A stretch of 64,000 bases of DNA from Talpa occidentalis (Eukaryota; Chordata; Mammalia; Eulipotyphla; Talpidae), in NCBI RefSeq assembly GCF_014898055.3, contig NW_023600993.1:21773048-21837047 (forward strand), written 5' to 3'. Made by a program: the position numbers and the translations under genes. The notes below the pieces were generated by a model that saw only the letters and a list, made by a program, of their open reading frames with translations, searched no databases and was not told the origin of the DNA. Of this stretch, positions 12,426 to 23,065 are shown one piece after another (position 1 is the first letter of the stretch; every line of letters starts with the position of its first letter).

Positions 12426-13214
12426 CCTTTAGAGTTGGTCGGATGGTAAATTCTGCATTGTAGCCCCAAGATCCCGTTGTACCCATTTGTAGCATCGTAA
12501 GTGTAATTTACTAAATTTACTGACCTAACATAAAGAAACGTGTATTTTTTAGAGTTTTTTTTAATTATCTAAGAAGTGTAAAAGGCATTTGGATTGTCAA
12601 AACATGGCCTCTTATTCAATCCTTCCTTTACCTACAAGTTTCCTCCAGTTCTTCTACCTAGAAACTCTCATGTTGTGTCCTTTGTAATGCACAATTCCAA
12701 ACTTATATGATAATGAGTGACATTTTGATTTGTGCAACAGACAGATTTACTTGGTATGAATCCATGATTCAAGAGTTTAATTATTCTGTGTAAGGAAAGA
12801 ATGTCCAGAACTATAGGGTCAGGAATCAGGTTCTAGAGTACCAGTTGTCTTCTGTGCATGGCACTGTAATACTCTCTGACCTCTGTTTCACACACCAGAC
12901 CGCTTGACGGTAGTTAATGAGGACTTGAAAGGACCCCAGGCAGAATCACTAGAAGGGGAAGTATTGTCAGCTGTATATTCTTACAGTCGTTCACTTTCCC
13001 AAAGTTTGGGACTTTTGGGCACTGGACATTATCTGGAGTGAACTAGCCGCCACTTGTGGAACTAGGAACTCTTTATTTTCTCTGTTTTTTCTCAGTTTAT
13101 TCAATGAACATTGTCATTGTTCCCTGAGCCTGAGTGGTCTTATATTTGCGCTCACAGGGGAGAACCCACAGTGAAGGGACTCCTATTGGCCATTGTCCTT
13201 TAGACAGCTATCGA

Positions 13215-13455
13215 CCCCTGATCCCCTCTATCACTCTTCTTTAGCTCTATTTCCTACTTCCTGTGTGTTATCTATGCTTATCTGTGTCCTAATCTACTTT
13301 CTTATTAGGTCGCCAGCTTATTGGATTAGGGTCCCTATAACTTTGTTTTATCTTAATTACCTCGTTAAAGCCTCTATACCCAAGAAATGGTCTGGGTACT
13401 GGTCATGAATACTTGAACCCATGAATTTTGGGGGACATAATTCAGCCCATGGCAG
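13215..13455 (-). mobile_element. MLT1-type MaLR LTR fragment, antisense
   Basis: The + strand shows the reverse-complement MLT1 order: CTATGCTTATCTGTGTCCTA, TTATTAGGTCGCCAGCTTAT, TGGATTAGGGTCCCTATAAC, CATGAATTTTGGGGGACATA, and ATTCAGCCCATGGCA. Solo LTR fragment, non-coding and strongly diverged. Confidence 0.78.
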
Positions 13456-14332
13456 TTGGGTATGGCTTTGGTCTCTCTTTTGTAGATGGCCTTATTAATA
13501 CTTTACAATATAAATGGGTTGCAGATTTCTTTTGTAGATGAAACCTGGCTGATGTAGTTCACAAGAGTCCCACCACAGTCCAACTGGGTCCCTAAAGTCA
13601 TATATACTCCCTGAACATCCAAAAGGCCAAAGAATACAGGGATCATCCAGATGTAAGCAAACAACCATATTTGCTAATGTTTCATCAATTAAATAAATGT
13701 GGTACCTTTTCCTAGTGTGGTATTAATATAGAAGCCATATAAAAATGAATTAGCTGTGAGCTAATTGACTGTGGAGACTTTACTTTCAGTCTCTGTATTT
13801 TTTGAATTACACACAGTGGGTGATTCAGTGATAGGATTTAAAAATAAACTTTTATAGAAACATCCCACTAATTTGATGTCTTCATAATTCATGAAAAGTA
13901 GACCCATTATAGCTCTATTTTCTCTTCAACTTTGGAAAATAAAGATGTTATTAGTTTAAACTAGGTTTGTTTTTGAAATAATCAAGTATTTTAAGCAATA
14001 TAGTTTGACACAGATGCTATTTATGAATAAGAATACATACCAGAAAGAATCAGCTATGTCATAAAAATTAAATATGAAACTTGTATTGATATGCTAGGGT
14101 AAAGCATTTTAAAGAGTTGATATACAGTCTATGAATTTATAAAACTCAGTTATGATACCTCAAAATATAAGTGGACCATTGGAGAGTAGCTAACAGTTTA
14201 TTTAGTATTCTTAGAACATAAAGGATATGTTAATTGGATCATGGCTTTATTTTGAGACTATGGGCACTTAGTGTAGTTAGTAAATGTGTAGATATGATGC
14301 AGAGTTGCATATTTTATGTCAAAAGTATTCGA

Positions 14333-14571
14333 GGGGCCTCCCTTGTGGTCTAAGGGCTAAATCTCAGTGCTATCACCACTAAGGCCTGAGTTTGATCCCA
14401 GCAAGGGAGCTAACCACATAAGTTGCAGCAGACTACTCTTGTCTTGCATGCTGCTCTCTTCAGCAGTGTATTTCAGTAAATCTACTTGCTTTGCTCCCCA
14501 CTCTGTCTCTAATGAATCCTCTCAATCCCCACCCCTCAGCCCTACACCCTAGTTCTTCTACACACACACAC
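14333..14571 (+). mobile_element. tRNA-derived SINE, diverged, sense (left of a tandem pair)
   Basis: Head GGGGCCTCCCTTGTGGTCTA, degraded B-box TGAGTTTGATCCC, body CTTCAGCAGTGTATTTCAGT. The tail is replaced by a short (CA)n run (14560-14571). AAAAGTATTC precedes it at 14321 and a close copy, AAAATGTATTC, follows at 14572. Confidence 0.85.
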
Positions 14572-14584
14572 AAAATGTATTCCA

Positions 14585-14847
14585 GGGGCCTCCCTGCTGG
14601 CACAAGGAGTTAAGACGCAACCTATGAAGCTATCCGCACCCACTGCAGCTCCAGTTCGATCCTCGGCCAGGGAACTACCCACATGGCACAGCTGACCTCT
14701 CCTGCCTCGCCCGCTGCTTCCCTTAACAGTGATTTCAGTCAATCTGCTTGTTCTGTTCGTCACTCTGTCTTTGGTGAATCCTCTCACCCACCACACCTCC
14801 CGCCTGTACCCCAGTTCTTGAATGCATAAATAAATAAATCTTTGAAA
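14585..14847 (+). mobile_element. tRNA-derived SINE, sense (right of a tandem pair)
   Basis: Head GGGGCCTCCCTGCTGGCACA, B-box-like AGTTCGATCC, tail ATAAATAAATAAATCTTTG. It sits between AAAATGTATTCCA (14572-14584) and AAAAGTATTCTA (14848-14859), so it reused a target that flanks the left copy. Confidence 0.88.
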
Positions 14848-14859
14848 AAAAGTATTCTA

Positions 14860-16097
14860 GCAGTGCTGTGTTAGCAGCTTCACACATGGGCTAGAAAAAG
14901 GACTGAAACCCCACATGGAGACTATTACTGTAGAAAATTTGTTCACTTCATTTATTTATTTCCCTCAAGAAATTGAAACCCCCCAAGGAAGTTGACTGTG
15001 GATAATATTTTATCTTTTTTAGCTGTAGGAAATAAAAGCATACAGCAATGAATTGGATTTGTCTGAAAACTTTCAAAGCCAGCAGGCACACAGGATCAGT
15101 ACTTAGGTGTCTATCCCCACACATTATTCAGTAATTTAGCCAGATATGTTTTCTAATATCAGATTTTACTTTCCACTCATGGATGGCATAAAGAGAAATT
15201 TTTAAGGTCTGGCTGGATCTAAAACCTAAGAAGGGGAAGACTAAGTATTTGAGATCATGTAGTATAGGAATATTTTTCCCTCATAAGTATCTTTTTTTCT
15301 TCAGAATGTATAAAAAATTTATCTTTAGCATAGACAGTTTTTTTTCCTTACTCCAATCTATGAATATACTTTGATAAACTACAAGAAGAGAAGACAAATA
15401 TAATTTTTCACAAGCATGTTCTATTGGAAGTTTTGTGTTCTTGGTGGTTTGGATCTTTAATGAAAAATATCAATTTTATTTGCCTGTATCAGTTGTTGAC
15501 TTTGCCACACATAAAGAACAGTGAATCAGTTACACAGGAACAACCTGTTTGCTCTCATGAGAGTTCAGACATGAATGGGAAGTTCAGAACCTTCTCTTGC
15601 TGTTCAAAGCCTTTTCCAGCATTGCAAAATAATTGTGAGTGCAGAATGTTGTAACTGAGCCAAGAGATGAAGTCACCTGGGTCAGAATGGAGGCTGAATC
15701 AAGTTAAGTTGTGCCCCATCGCTCTGTGGTTGTGCATGATTGGAAAGTCTCACCCAGACTGTAAATAGGAAAAGGGAAATGAAGAAACAGCATGATTTGC
15801 TCTGGGGTATGGGTGTGTATGTGATTTTCCATTTATAGCTGTAATACTTTCTGGGGGAAATAATTTTTATATGTTAAAAAAAGTCACTTGCCAAAATATT
15901 CAAATGCTGTCCTTAATGAAGCATTTTACTTGGTTTTTTTGTTATGAAAATGATAGGTATTGTTTATATACACTAAATTTAATGAAGGCGAAGATGCCCT
16001 TGTTATAGTGATACAGTAAGACATTGTGTACACTGGAGAGTTAGAGCCCCATTGTGAGATGTAATTCACTGTGAGATACAGTCATTTTTAATTCCAT
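14860..16097. other. Unassigned intronic sequence
   Basis: About 1.2 kb between SINEs. The open reading at 15424-15654 has no recognisable domain. No repeat family is seen. Confidence 0.6.
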
Positions 16098-16420
16098 CTT
16101 TTTAAAGATTTATTTATTTATGCAAGTTAGAACTGGGGTCTAGGTCAGAGGTGTGGGGGTAGTAAGAATATTCACTTAATCAATATTTAAGTAAATAGAT
16201 ATATATCATTATAGATGATGATCTGAATATTCACTTATGACTAAGTATGACTAAGTGGGAAGCAGCACATTTCGATCGATTGAAATACACTGCTGAGGGG
16301 AGCAGCGGGCAAGACAGGAGAGGTCTGCTGCGCCATATCAGTTAGATCCCTGGTTGGGGCTTGAACTCAGGCCATCGTGGTGATAGTGCTGAGACTACCC
16401 CTAGGTCACCATGGAGACCC
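16098..16420 (-). mobile_element. tRNA-derived SINE, antisense, interrupted by a templated insertion
   Basis: Reverse-complement SINE (TTTTTAAAGATTTATTTATT to ATGGAGACCC). The usual GAGGATTCACCAGAGACAGAGTGGGG section is replaced by foreign sequence at about 16166-16255. This includes a 51-bp near-copy of 17335-17385 and a 13-bp direct repeat (GAATATTCACTTA) at 16166 and 16225. Confidence 0.85.
16177..16227 (+). repeat. 51-bp dispersed direct repeat, copy 1
   Basis: Matches 17335-17385 at 46 of 51 positions by hand alignment, with no gaps. Lies inside a SINE where it does not belong. Confidence 0.9.
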
Positions 16421-16608
16421 TTTCCTTTTAAAAGACAGAACTAAATTTTAATTTAAGAAGTACTTATACAAAATTTCAGAAATAGCTTCAAAAACCAATT
16501 AAGAAGGATTTTTGTCTTAAGGGTTTGTGTGCCTGATGTGACATGGTTATAAATGACCTAATTACTCTCTGGTTTTTTCTTCTCATCTACCATAATAATG
16601 CTGTGTGT

Positions 16609-16623
16609 GGGGGGGGGAGGGGG
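16609..16623 (+). repeat. G-rich tract
   Basis: Nine G, one A, then five G. Too short in separate runs for a standard four-tract quadruplex. Confidence 0.85.
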
Positions 16624-17234
16624 AGCTTGCATCAAAAATTTCCTTCTTTTTTGTCTTCTCTAAGATACATAATTTGTAAAATGTCTATTGGCCTGGATAG
16701 CTTAAATTAACAGGCATTACTATAGTTAATGGGTACAATTATGGTACCTTAGACCATTGTAGACTGAAGTAGCTGCTGAAGTACATTATTTTACTGGTTA
16801 TTTTCCTCAAAGAGAACCCCTTGAGATGAAATAGTGTTTGAAAGAGAAGCTGTAGCTGTAGGTGTGTGTTAGACAGAGAGGAGGGTGGAAGATAAGGGAT
16901 TTTGGAGGAAGTGCACTTGTATGGTAATTGATATTTTGGTAATATAAAATAATAAGAAAAATAGCTTTGAACTTATTGGTAACTTTATGTTAGTATAGTA
17001 AGAACATAGTTAATGAAATGACTATGATAGATATGTATAAATTATCATTTTAGCAAATAACTTTACTTGCTGAATGTCTTAGTGGAAGATTTTTGACAAA
17101 CTAACTTGTCACATTGCCATTGTCATTTGGAACAGAATCTTTATCCCTTTTACTTCTTATCTAGCACAGAGAATGCCTAGGATTGGAGACATTTTTATAT
17201 AGCAGAGAACAGAAGAGAGTAATCGGAAAAGAGC

Positions 17235-17500
17235 TAATATTTGCTGAGCACTCATTTTATCCTAGCCAATAACTCTGAGTTAGACACTAAAATCATCATC
17301 CATATATTTTAAAGTAGATGTACATAATTTTAAATAATCAATATTTAAGTAAGTGGATTTATATCATTATAGATGGTGAACTGAAGCAAAGAGCAAGTAA
17401 GACTTCCTCAACCAAATATACCTAAACCGAACTAGGATTTGAGTCATAGCAATTTGTAGCCAAGTATATTCTTTTAACTACCACTCCACTGCCCCAGATC
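17235..17500 (-). repeat. MIR SINE, antisense
   Basis: The + strand order fits reverse-complement MIR: TTTGCTGAGCACTCATTTTA, AAAATCATCATCCATATA, GAACTGAAGCAAAGAGCAAG, ACTAGGATTTGAGTCATAGC, and CTTTTAACTACCACTCCACT. Confidence 0.72.
17335..17385 (+). repeat. 51-bp dispersed direct repeat, copy 2 (probable source)
   Basis: Lies in the old MIR-like stretch 17235-17500, so this is probably the original location and 16177-16227 the derived copy. Confidence 0.85.
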
Positions 17501-17812
17501 ATAATACCTCTGTTCACAAAGACATGGAGGCTGATTGAACTAAAAGATTTGATAGCTAGCACTCTCTATTTTAGAGCAAAATAATATAGTTAAGCACTGC
17601 ACCAAACTTTAAAGTTCCACATTTAAATAAGTCCTTGCTATTGCTTTCACAAATTATACTTTTTATATCTGTGAAATGTAGTTAACTGTGGCATTACCAT
17701 TATAGTAGTACCGGAAATGAAGTGGTGCAAAGACTACAAGTAGCAGGCAAAACGTGCTCAATTCAGAATTGAACAGCTCCATCTAGTTCTGAGTAACCTT
17801 AATAAGAGAGGG

Positions 17813-17830
17813 TTTTTTTTTTTTTTTTTT
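17813..17830 (+). repeat. Poly-T tract (18 T)
   Basis: Homopolymer. No flanking SINE body is recognised. Confidence 0.9.
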
Positions 17831-18571
17831 GGTGACTGGTGGAAATAATCTCAGACCCCTTTATCTGATTATATAAAAAATATTCCTATTTTTCTTGTGA
17901 CCTCCCAGTAGCTCAGCGTCTCCTGGAATGATTTTCAAAGATGTAGATGGAATAACATCTGCCATTTTCTAGAGGACCCTCAGTCCACTTTTTGGTCAAA
18001 ATGTCTGACAAATTCAGGCAATGGCATTTCTAGAACTATGTCATTACCAATACCAGAATTTTAGCTAATGACCACCAAAATGCTCCGAAGAATTAATGAT
18101 ATGGCAAAGATTGATTAGGAATGCAAAAGAAACATTGGTGATAGGGAAACTGGTTCTTTAAGACATTGGGCTGTTTAATATTTCCATACATTCTTATATT
18201 TGTTCAGAAACATAGCATTGAAAGAAAATTTGCTAAACATTTTGTGACTATGGCTCAAATCTAAGCATAATATGAGCTTTCATAAACTTCACAGTTGAAT
18301 CCACATTATAGATTCTCCAACTTGAAGGACAGGGTTTTAAGAATCATCTTCAGCTCTGTCATTTCATTCCTTAGGAAATAGGTCCAAAGAAATTAAGTTT
18401 CAACCCCCATCTTTTTGAAAACCAAACTTAGACTAGATATTCTACAAGAGAAGGTATAATTCGGAATATATTTCTGGTGGATATTTTTGGTAAAAGATTT
18501 GTAGATCAAGTTGCATTGGTGCCAGATGCTGAGAATAAAAACTCAGTCCTTATCCTCCATTAACTTACACT

Positions 18572-18665
18572 AGTGTGTGTGTGTGTGTGTGTGTGTATAA
18601 TTATATATATATTTATATATACGATTATATAATTATATGTATATAATTATATATATATATATATT
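18572..18665. repeat. (GT)n followed by (TA)-rich microsatellite
   Basis: About 12 GT units (18572-18596), then TATATAATTATATATAT-type sequence to 18665. It ends about 530 bp upstream of the exon. Confidence 0.92.
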
Positions 18666-18689
18666 AGTAGCAAAAATATTAAGTCCCAT

Positions 18690-18860
18690 TTATCCTAGAA
18701 GCACTGCTAGGAAATCTCAATATTTCATTTACACCTCTCTCAAATCCTGAGAGGTGTGTATTACAATTCTCATTGTTACAGATGGATAAACTGCTGAGGA
18801 GAAAGCACATTCTACTGCTCAGGCGCTCAGCACTAAGTTAACTCCAGAGTAGGACACCAG
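18690..18860 (-). repeat. Probable MIR SINE, antisense
   Basis: Weak reverse-complement landmarks: ACAATTCTCATTGTTACAGA, TGGATAAACTGCTGAGGAGA, and TCAGCACTAAGTTAACTCCA. Confidence 0.48.
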
Positions 18861-19179
18861 CCGTATTCAACCTGGCACCAAGGTCCATGCCTTTTTCCCT
18901 GAATCCACAGAGTGCAATTTACTTTGATCACAATCACCTGCAATCCCCTTTCAGCCACCAGTGGCAGACTGACAGGTTTATTTTTGAAGGTTCAGCCCAG
19001 TGATTACGTAGGGAAGCACATTCTGGAGTTGTAAAGAAGAACTGGTGAAAAGAGATCATCCAGGTGTGAAATGGGAGTTCAGAGCTTGTTTTCTTGGTTT
19101 ATTGCTGCTCAATTGTGTGTGTACCAATGCTCATTAAGGTGTTTTAAGTGTCTTCATTGCGTACAATAACATTGATTTT

Positions 19180-19197
19180 TTTCTCTCTCTCTTTCAG
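19180..19197 (+). promoter_or_regulatory. RBMS3: 3' splice site (polypyrimidine tract and AG) of the RBMS3 exon
   Basis: An almost unbroken run of T and C, including a CT repeat, leads into CAG at 19195-19197, directly before the coding frame. This is a strong acceptor by inspection. Confidence 0.85.
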
Positions 19198-19256
19198 GTA
19201 TGGAAAAATTGTATCCACAAAGGCAATCCTTGACAAAAACACAAATCAGTGCAAAG
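19198..19256 (+). CDS. RBMS3: Internal coding exon of RBMS3 (part of RRM1)
   Basis: A 59-nt exon lies between a pyrimidine-rich tract ending in CAG (to 19197) and an AAAG|GTATGT donor (GT at 19257-19258). Base 19198 completes the previous codon. From 19199 the frame reads YGKIVSTKAILDKNTNQCK, and the last G (19256) starts a split Gly codon. In the RBMS/MSSP family, as I recall it, this follows the first RRM helix, supplies strand beta2 (IVSTKAILD), and ends at the Lys that opens RNP1 (KGYGFVDF). RBMS proteins bind AT-rich single-stranded DNA and A/U-rich RNA; RBMS3 is mostly cytoplasmic. I remember RBMS1 and RBMS2 as ending DKTTNKCK, so DKNTNQCK points to RBMS3. Intact splice sites with intron on both sides argue against a processed pseudogene. 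Long introns fit RBMS3. Neither neighbouring exon is in the window. Confidence 0.87.
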
Positions 19257-19268
19257 GTATGTGTAAGT
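19254..19268 (+). promoter_or_regulatory. RBMS3: 5' splice site with a second in-register donor 6 nt downstream
   Basis: The first donor is AAG|GTATGT (GT at 19257). A second, GTAAGT, starts at 19263. The second matches the intron-side consensus better, but its exon side (TGT) is poor. Use of the first leaves the RBMS reading frame as known. Use of the second would add 6 nt and keep the frame. Confidence 0.75.
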
Positions 19269-22200
19269 ACATCTAGCCCTGGAGCTCTTACTTGTGCTAT
19301 TGGATTGACGGCTCTTGCATGGCAGAGGGCCAGGCACCAGCTGCATAAAGATCACTGTGTACAGTATATGGCAGGCATCTTTAATAATGCCACGGCATTG
19401 AGGAGTTGTATTTCTAGTAACATTGCTCATTAATTTTTTTCATTAACAAACAAAATGAAAATCACAAATCAGAACAAGTATCAAATTGCTTCAGCATAAA
19501 ACTAAATTATCTCCTAACAACTCTGGGTTGTCTGATTTGAATGATATCATCAGTGATGCAAATTGATTTCCTATATAAAAATGAAGAACTCTGGGGAAAA
19601 CTTGCCCATGCAAAACACATTTTAATCTCTCTGTTCTTTAATGCTTTAGCAACATTGGTTGACTAGGAATGAGTTTACTGATGGGCCCTTGTGTCTAAGC
19701 GTCTGCTCTAAGAATCTTACAGGATCTCAGAGTTGGTATCTTATGAAGCCTTCTTTTCTTTTTTTTTTTTTTTCCTGGAAATGTTTCTGAATCTGTTTGC
19801 CAATATCTGTGGCTCATGTTTCTTCATGTCTGGGAATCCCATTTTCTTTTAAGGGTTGCATAACATTATTTGTGAACTCTATATGGTCTCTCTTGAATGA
19901 GTTAGTTTTTACTGGCAATTGGAATGCTTTTATAACATATGTTATTTGCTGTAGCTCTAATACAGTCTTTGTTATAACTCTGAAATTAAATAGTTTGGTA
20001 GAGCCAAGAATGTTCAAAGCACTGTCCCTATTTCAAATACATATAAAATATGCACAAGTTTTAGGAATGGACAGTCATATACTCCACGTATGTCCTAACC
20101 TCTTTGGGTAATGGTAGTGAGGTTCCATTCAGCAATAACAATAAAAAGCATTTCATGTCTCCTATAAACTAAAAAAAATGCTCTAAGCTCTTAGGTACTA
20201 TAAGACAAAGAATAACAAGACATGGTTTTATTAACTGATAGTTCATTTTTTAGTTGAGGTAGAAACCACCAAGAGCAAGAATGATAGGATTTCTTCAACA
20301 AAATCAGTAAACTAACCCTAATATATTTATTAGGATCAACATATTAACCAATTATAAGAGTATAACAGAGTTACTTATAACATGTGTTATTCGCAAAATA
20401 CTGGCTGGACAGAGTATGAAGAATATTGGTTGTCCATGTTTTTGAGGCAAAGGAGAATGAATGAATGAAGTTGGAGGAGGTTGAGGTTCAGGAGACAGAA
20501 TTTTAAATTATAATGGAGCAGAACCATATAACTGAAATATAAAAATGTACAGGTGTCAATACTGGTAAAATGAAGGGGTCAAACTTTTGGAGGCTTTTGA
20601 AAAGTTATCCTGGATATTTTAAGCTCATTTCTCTATGCAGCCCCTAATAGTTTTTTTGACACCATATGATTCTGTATTTTGGAAAAGTAATAGTGATAAA
20701 AGTGAGTGAAAATAAATTGTAAAGGGGAGAAACCTGAGGGAGAAAAACACAATGTACATTTGAAATTCACATTTACGAAGAAAATGAAAAGGGTTACCCC
20801 TCACTAGTAGGGAAAGAAAAAAGGGATTACCATGAGAATTTTTGAATTTTCAAGGGTAAAATTGAATATTTTTTGTAAAGGTAAAAGAAACAGATGCACA
20901 GAATGAAGCCAGAGTTATGTTAAATTGTTGGGAAAGATGGATGTACCCTTTTCTAAGGTCAGAAATCCAAATGTGCTGTTGCTAGGTTTGGGGGAGAGGG
21001 TTGTCAGTTATGCATCAGACATGCTGGTTAGTGGTCATGGCATAGCATCCATGTGGGGGATGTCAAAGAAGAAGCTGCAGGAAAGCCCAGAGCTTCAGTG
21101 ACTGCAATCAAGAGAGTAGATAAGAACCCCAAAGGACAACTTGTCAACGGGGACTTGGATGGAATACATTAGTATAGGCAGCTGCAGACTAAATCTTGGA
21201 TAACATACAAGAACAAAGCTGGGTCATGACTAGGGGACATAAAAATGTTTGTTTTAAGGTGGTAAAAAAAAGAGATGGTGGATTATTATCTGCACATATC
21301 TCCAAATCTGTTAGATTGTCTTATCAGACAACAAAAGGAAAAGACAGTTCTGGGAAAAATTGAGCTGGCTCCAGTTATAATTTGGTTGTTCTTTCTATGA
21401 AACCTGAATGGCACATGGCTGTGTATTTCTTTGTTTTGGTAAAATGATGTCAGATGAAACAACGTCAGATGAAAATAATAATGCATTAGGAGAGAATGTT
21501 CTGTTTCGATCCTTTTAGTAATAGGCAGAAGTTGAATCCTTCTTGACCACAAGAAGGCAAGAAAGAGAAAGAAAGAGAAGGCAAGATAGAGAAAGGGTGA
21601 GTGAGGTGGCTTTTTCAAACAAAAATCACTCCGAGCATCAAGTCTACCATAAGTGAACACAAACCTGATTTGGTCTTCTCAGAGACACTTGCTTCTGAAT
21701 TATTTGCCAACTTTGCCTCCACATGAAAGCTTTGTAATTAAAACAAAATATTACGAGGACAAGATTTATTTATTTTTGTTTCTAAAGATATGGTGTGAAT
21801 TCAATTTTTCATGCTCCGGTGCGCATGCGGCATTTTATATCAAGTTAGCGCTCATGATGTGGGAGAAAGTACATGTGCTAGTCTCCTTGAGATGAAAAGA
21901 AAAGACATCAAATTAACTGTGCTGTATCAACCCAAGAGACATTTGCTCTGTCTTAGTGTGTAAAAGGAAGGCTTTTGTTTCCCCCATTGTACCCACAACC
22001 TCCACCCTCATAGGTACAGTAGGCTGGCCTGACAAACACTGATCTCCCTTCCAGAAGGGGTCATGGGGAACTCTTTCAACATAACCTCTGTTTTCAAGAC
22101 TGTTCTTCCTTGGGTGGTGGCTGTGCCTGCAGCTTTCATTCTGTATAATATGGCAACATAAAACAAAACAGTCACCGTCAGGCCAAAATGACCAGAAATT

Positions 22201-22810
22201 ACTGAACAAAGCAGGCAACAGCTCCAGATGGACAGTAATGAAAAACAGACCGCAGTTCATTCAGATCCTCAAAAACAAGGGCCAAATAAAAGCTATTGTA
22301 CGAGTCACAGAGATTTACACAGCTTTGTTTTTCTGTTTTTTTGTTTCCCATGTGTTTTCCTCCTGGGCCCATTGTATCTGCTAATTTAAAAAGTCAGGGA
22401 AAATTAAAGAAAGGAAGCCATTGAAAATGAGGTGTAAATCGTCACTGAATTGACTTGTCTCTGCCTTTTCCTGCTTTTAAGTTGGGCTTCCTCTAGCTCT
22501 GCACCCCCGCCCCTTGCCACTCCCACCTTGCCATTTTTCTGACAGGCTGTGTGTTGAGAGTGCAGGGAATGAGTAATGGATATTCCATAGAAAGTTTCCA
22601 TGCCTAATAGCCATAGGATATAAGAGTAGTCAGCATGTGCCAAGCACGCCAACTTCTAAAAGTTGAAATACTCCTTTCTGCCTTTGTTGTCACTGAACGG
22701 TTGAATTACATTTATGGAAACTTATGTTGCCTTTAACATTTCATTGGACTTACAGAATCAAAGTTTGATTGAATAATTAACCCAAAGTTTTGAAATCATC
22801 CATGAACGAT
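19269..22810. other. Intronic sequence next to the exon, no young repeats
   Basis: About 3.5 kb without SINE, L1 or LTR sequence that I recognise. It contains a poly-T run near 19758 and an NRF1-like palindrome at 21820. Open readings at 19797-20111, 21286-21660 and 21913-22260 show no domain or family resemblance and are treated as chance. Parts could be conserved non-coding sequence, but this cannot be judged from one species. Confidence 0.6.
21820..21829. promoter_or_regulatory. NRF1-like palindrome TGCGCATGCG
   Basis: Matches the core of the NRF1 consensus (YGCGCAYGCGCR) except the last two positions. It has two CpGs within 10 bp, plus CCGG just upstream (21816-21819), in an otherwise CpG-poor intron and outside any recognised repeat. 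Confidence 0.45.
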
Positions 22811-22825
22811 AGCATTCATTCTTTG

Positions 22826-23065
22826 TTTTTTTAAAGATTTATTTCTACATACAAGAACTGCGGTATAGGCCAGAGGTGCGGGGCATGTGAGGATTCACGG
22901 GAGACAGAGTAGGGAGCAGAACAGACAGATCTACTGAAATGCACTGCTGAGGGGAGCAGCAGGTGAAACAGGAGAGGTCTGCTGTGTCATGTGGGTCAGC
23001 TCCCTGGCTGGGGATTGAACTCGTGCTGCAGTGGCTGGCTGTAGCTTGGTAGCCCAGGGAAGCCC
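22826..23065 (-). mobile_element. tRNA-derived SINE, antisense
   Basis: Reverse-complement copy from TTTTTTTAAAGATTTATTTC to AGCCCAGGGAAGCCC. CATTCATTC-type target duplications flank it (about 22813 and 23066). Confidence 0.87.

Larger units (their letters stand above)
1..19197 (+). other. RBMS3: RBMS3 intron upstream of the exon (partial)
   Basis: No coding exon could be recognised here. In particular I saw nothing matching the preceding RBMS exon, which would encode the RNP2 strand and helix of RRM1. The content is old repeats, SINEs and unassigned AT-rich sequence. The intron assignment follows from the exon at 19198 and from the gene being read on the + strand. Confidence 0.75.

Noticed and set aside
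13180..13410. Open reading frame overlapping the LTR relic near 13.2 kb
   Set aside because: It is read across the antisense MLT1-like LTR and adjacent sequence, with no known domain.
16609..16623. G-quadruplex
   Set aside because: There are only two uneven G-runs, not four tracts with loops.
19797..20111. 104-codon open reading frame close to the RBMS3 exon
   Set aside because: It has no similarity to RRM proteins, and its composition looks like random intronic sequence.
21286..21660. Minus-strand 124-codon open reading frame
   Set aside because: No recognisable domain, no splice or promoter context, and low-complexity composition typical of chance translation of AT-rich intron.
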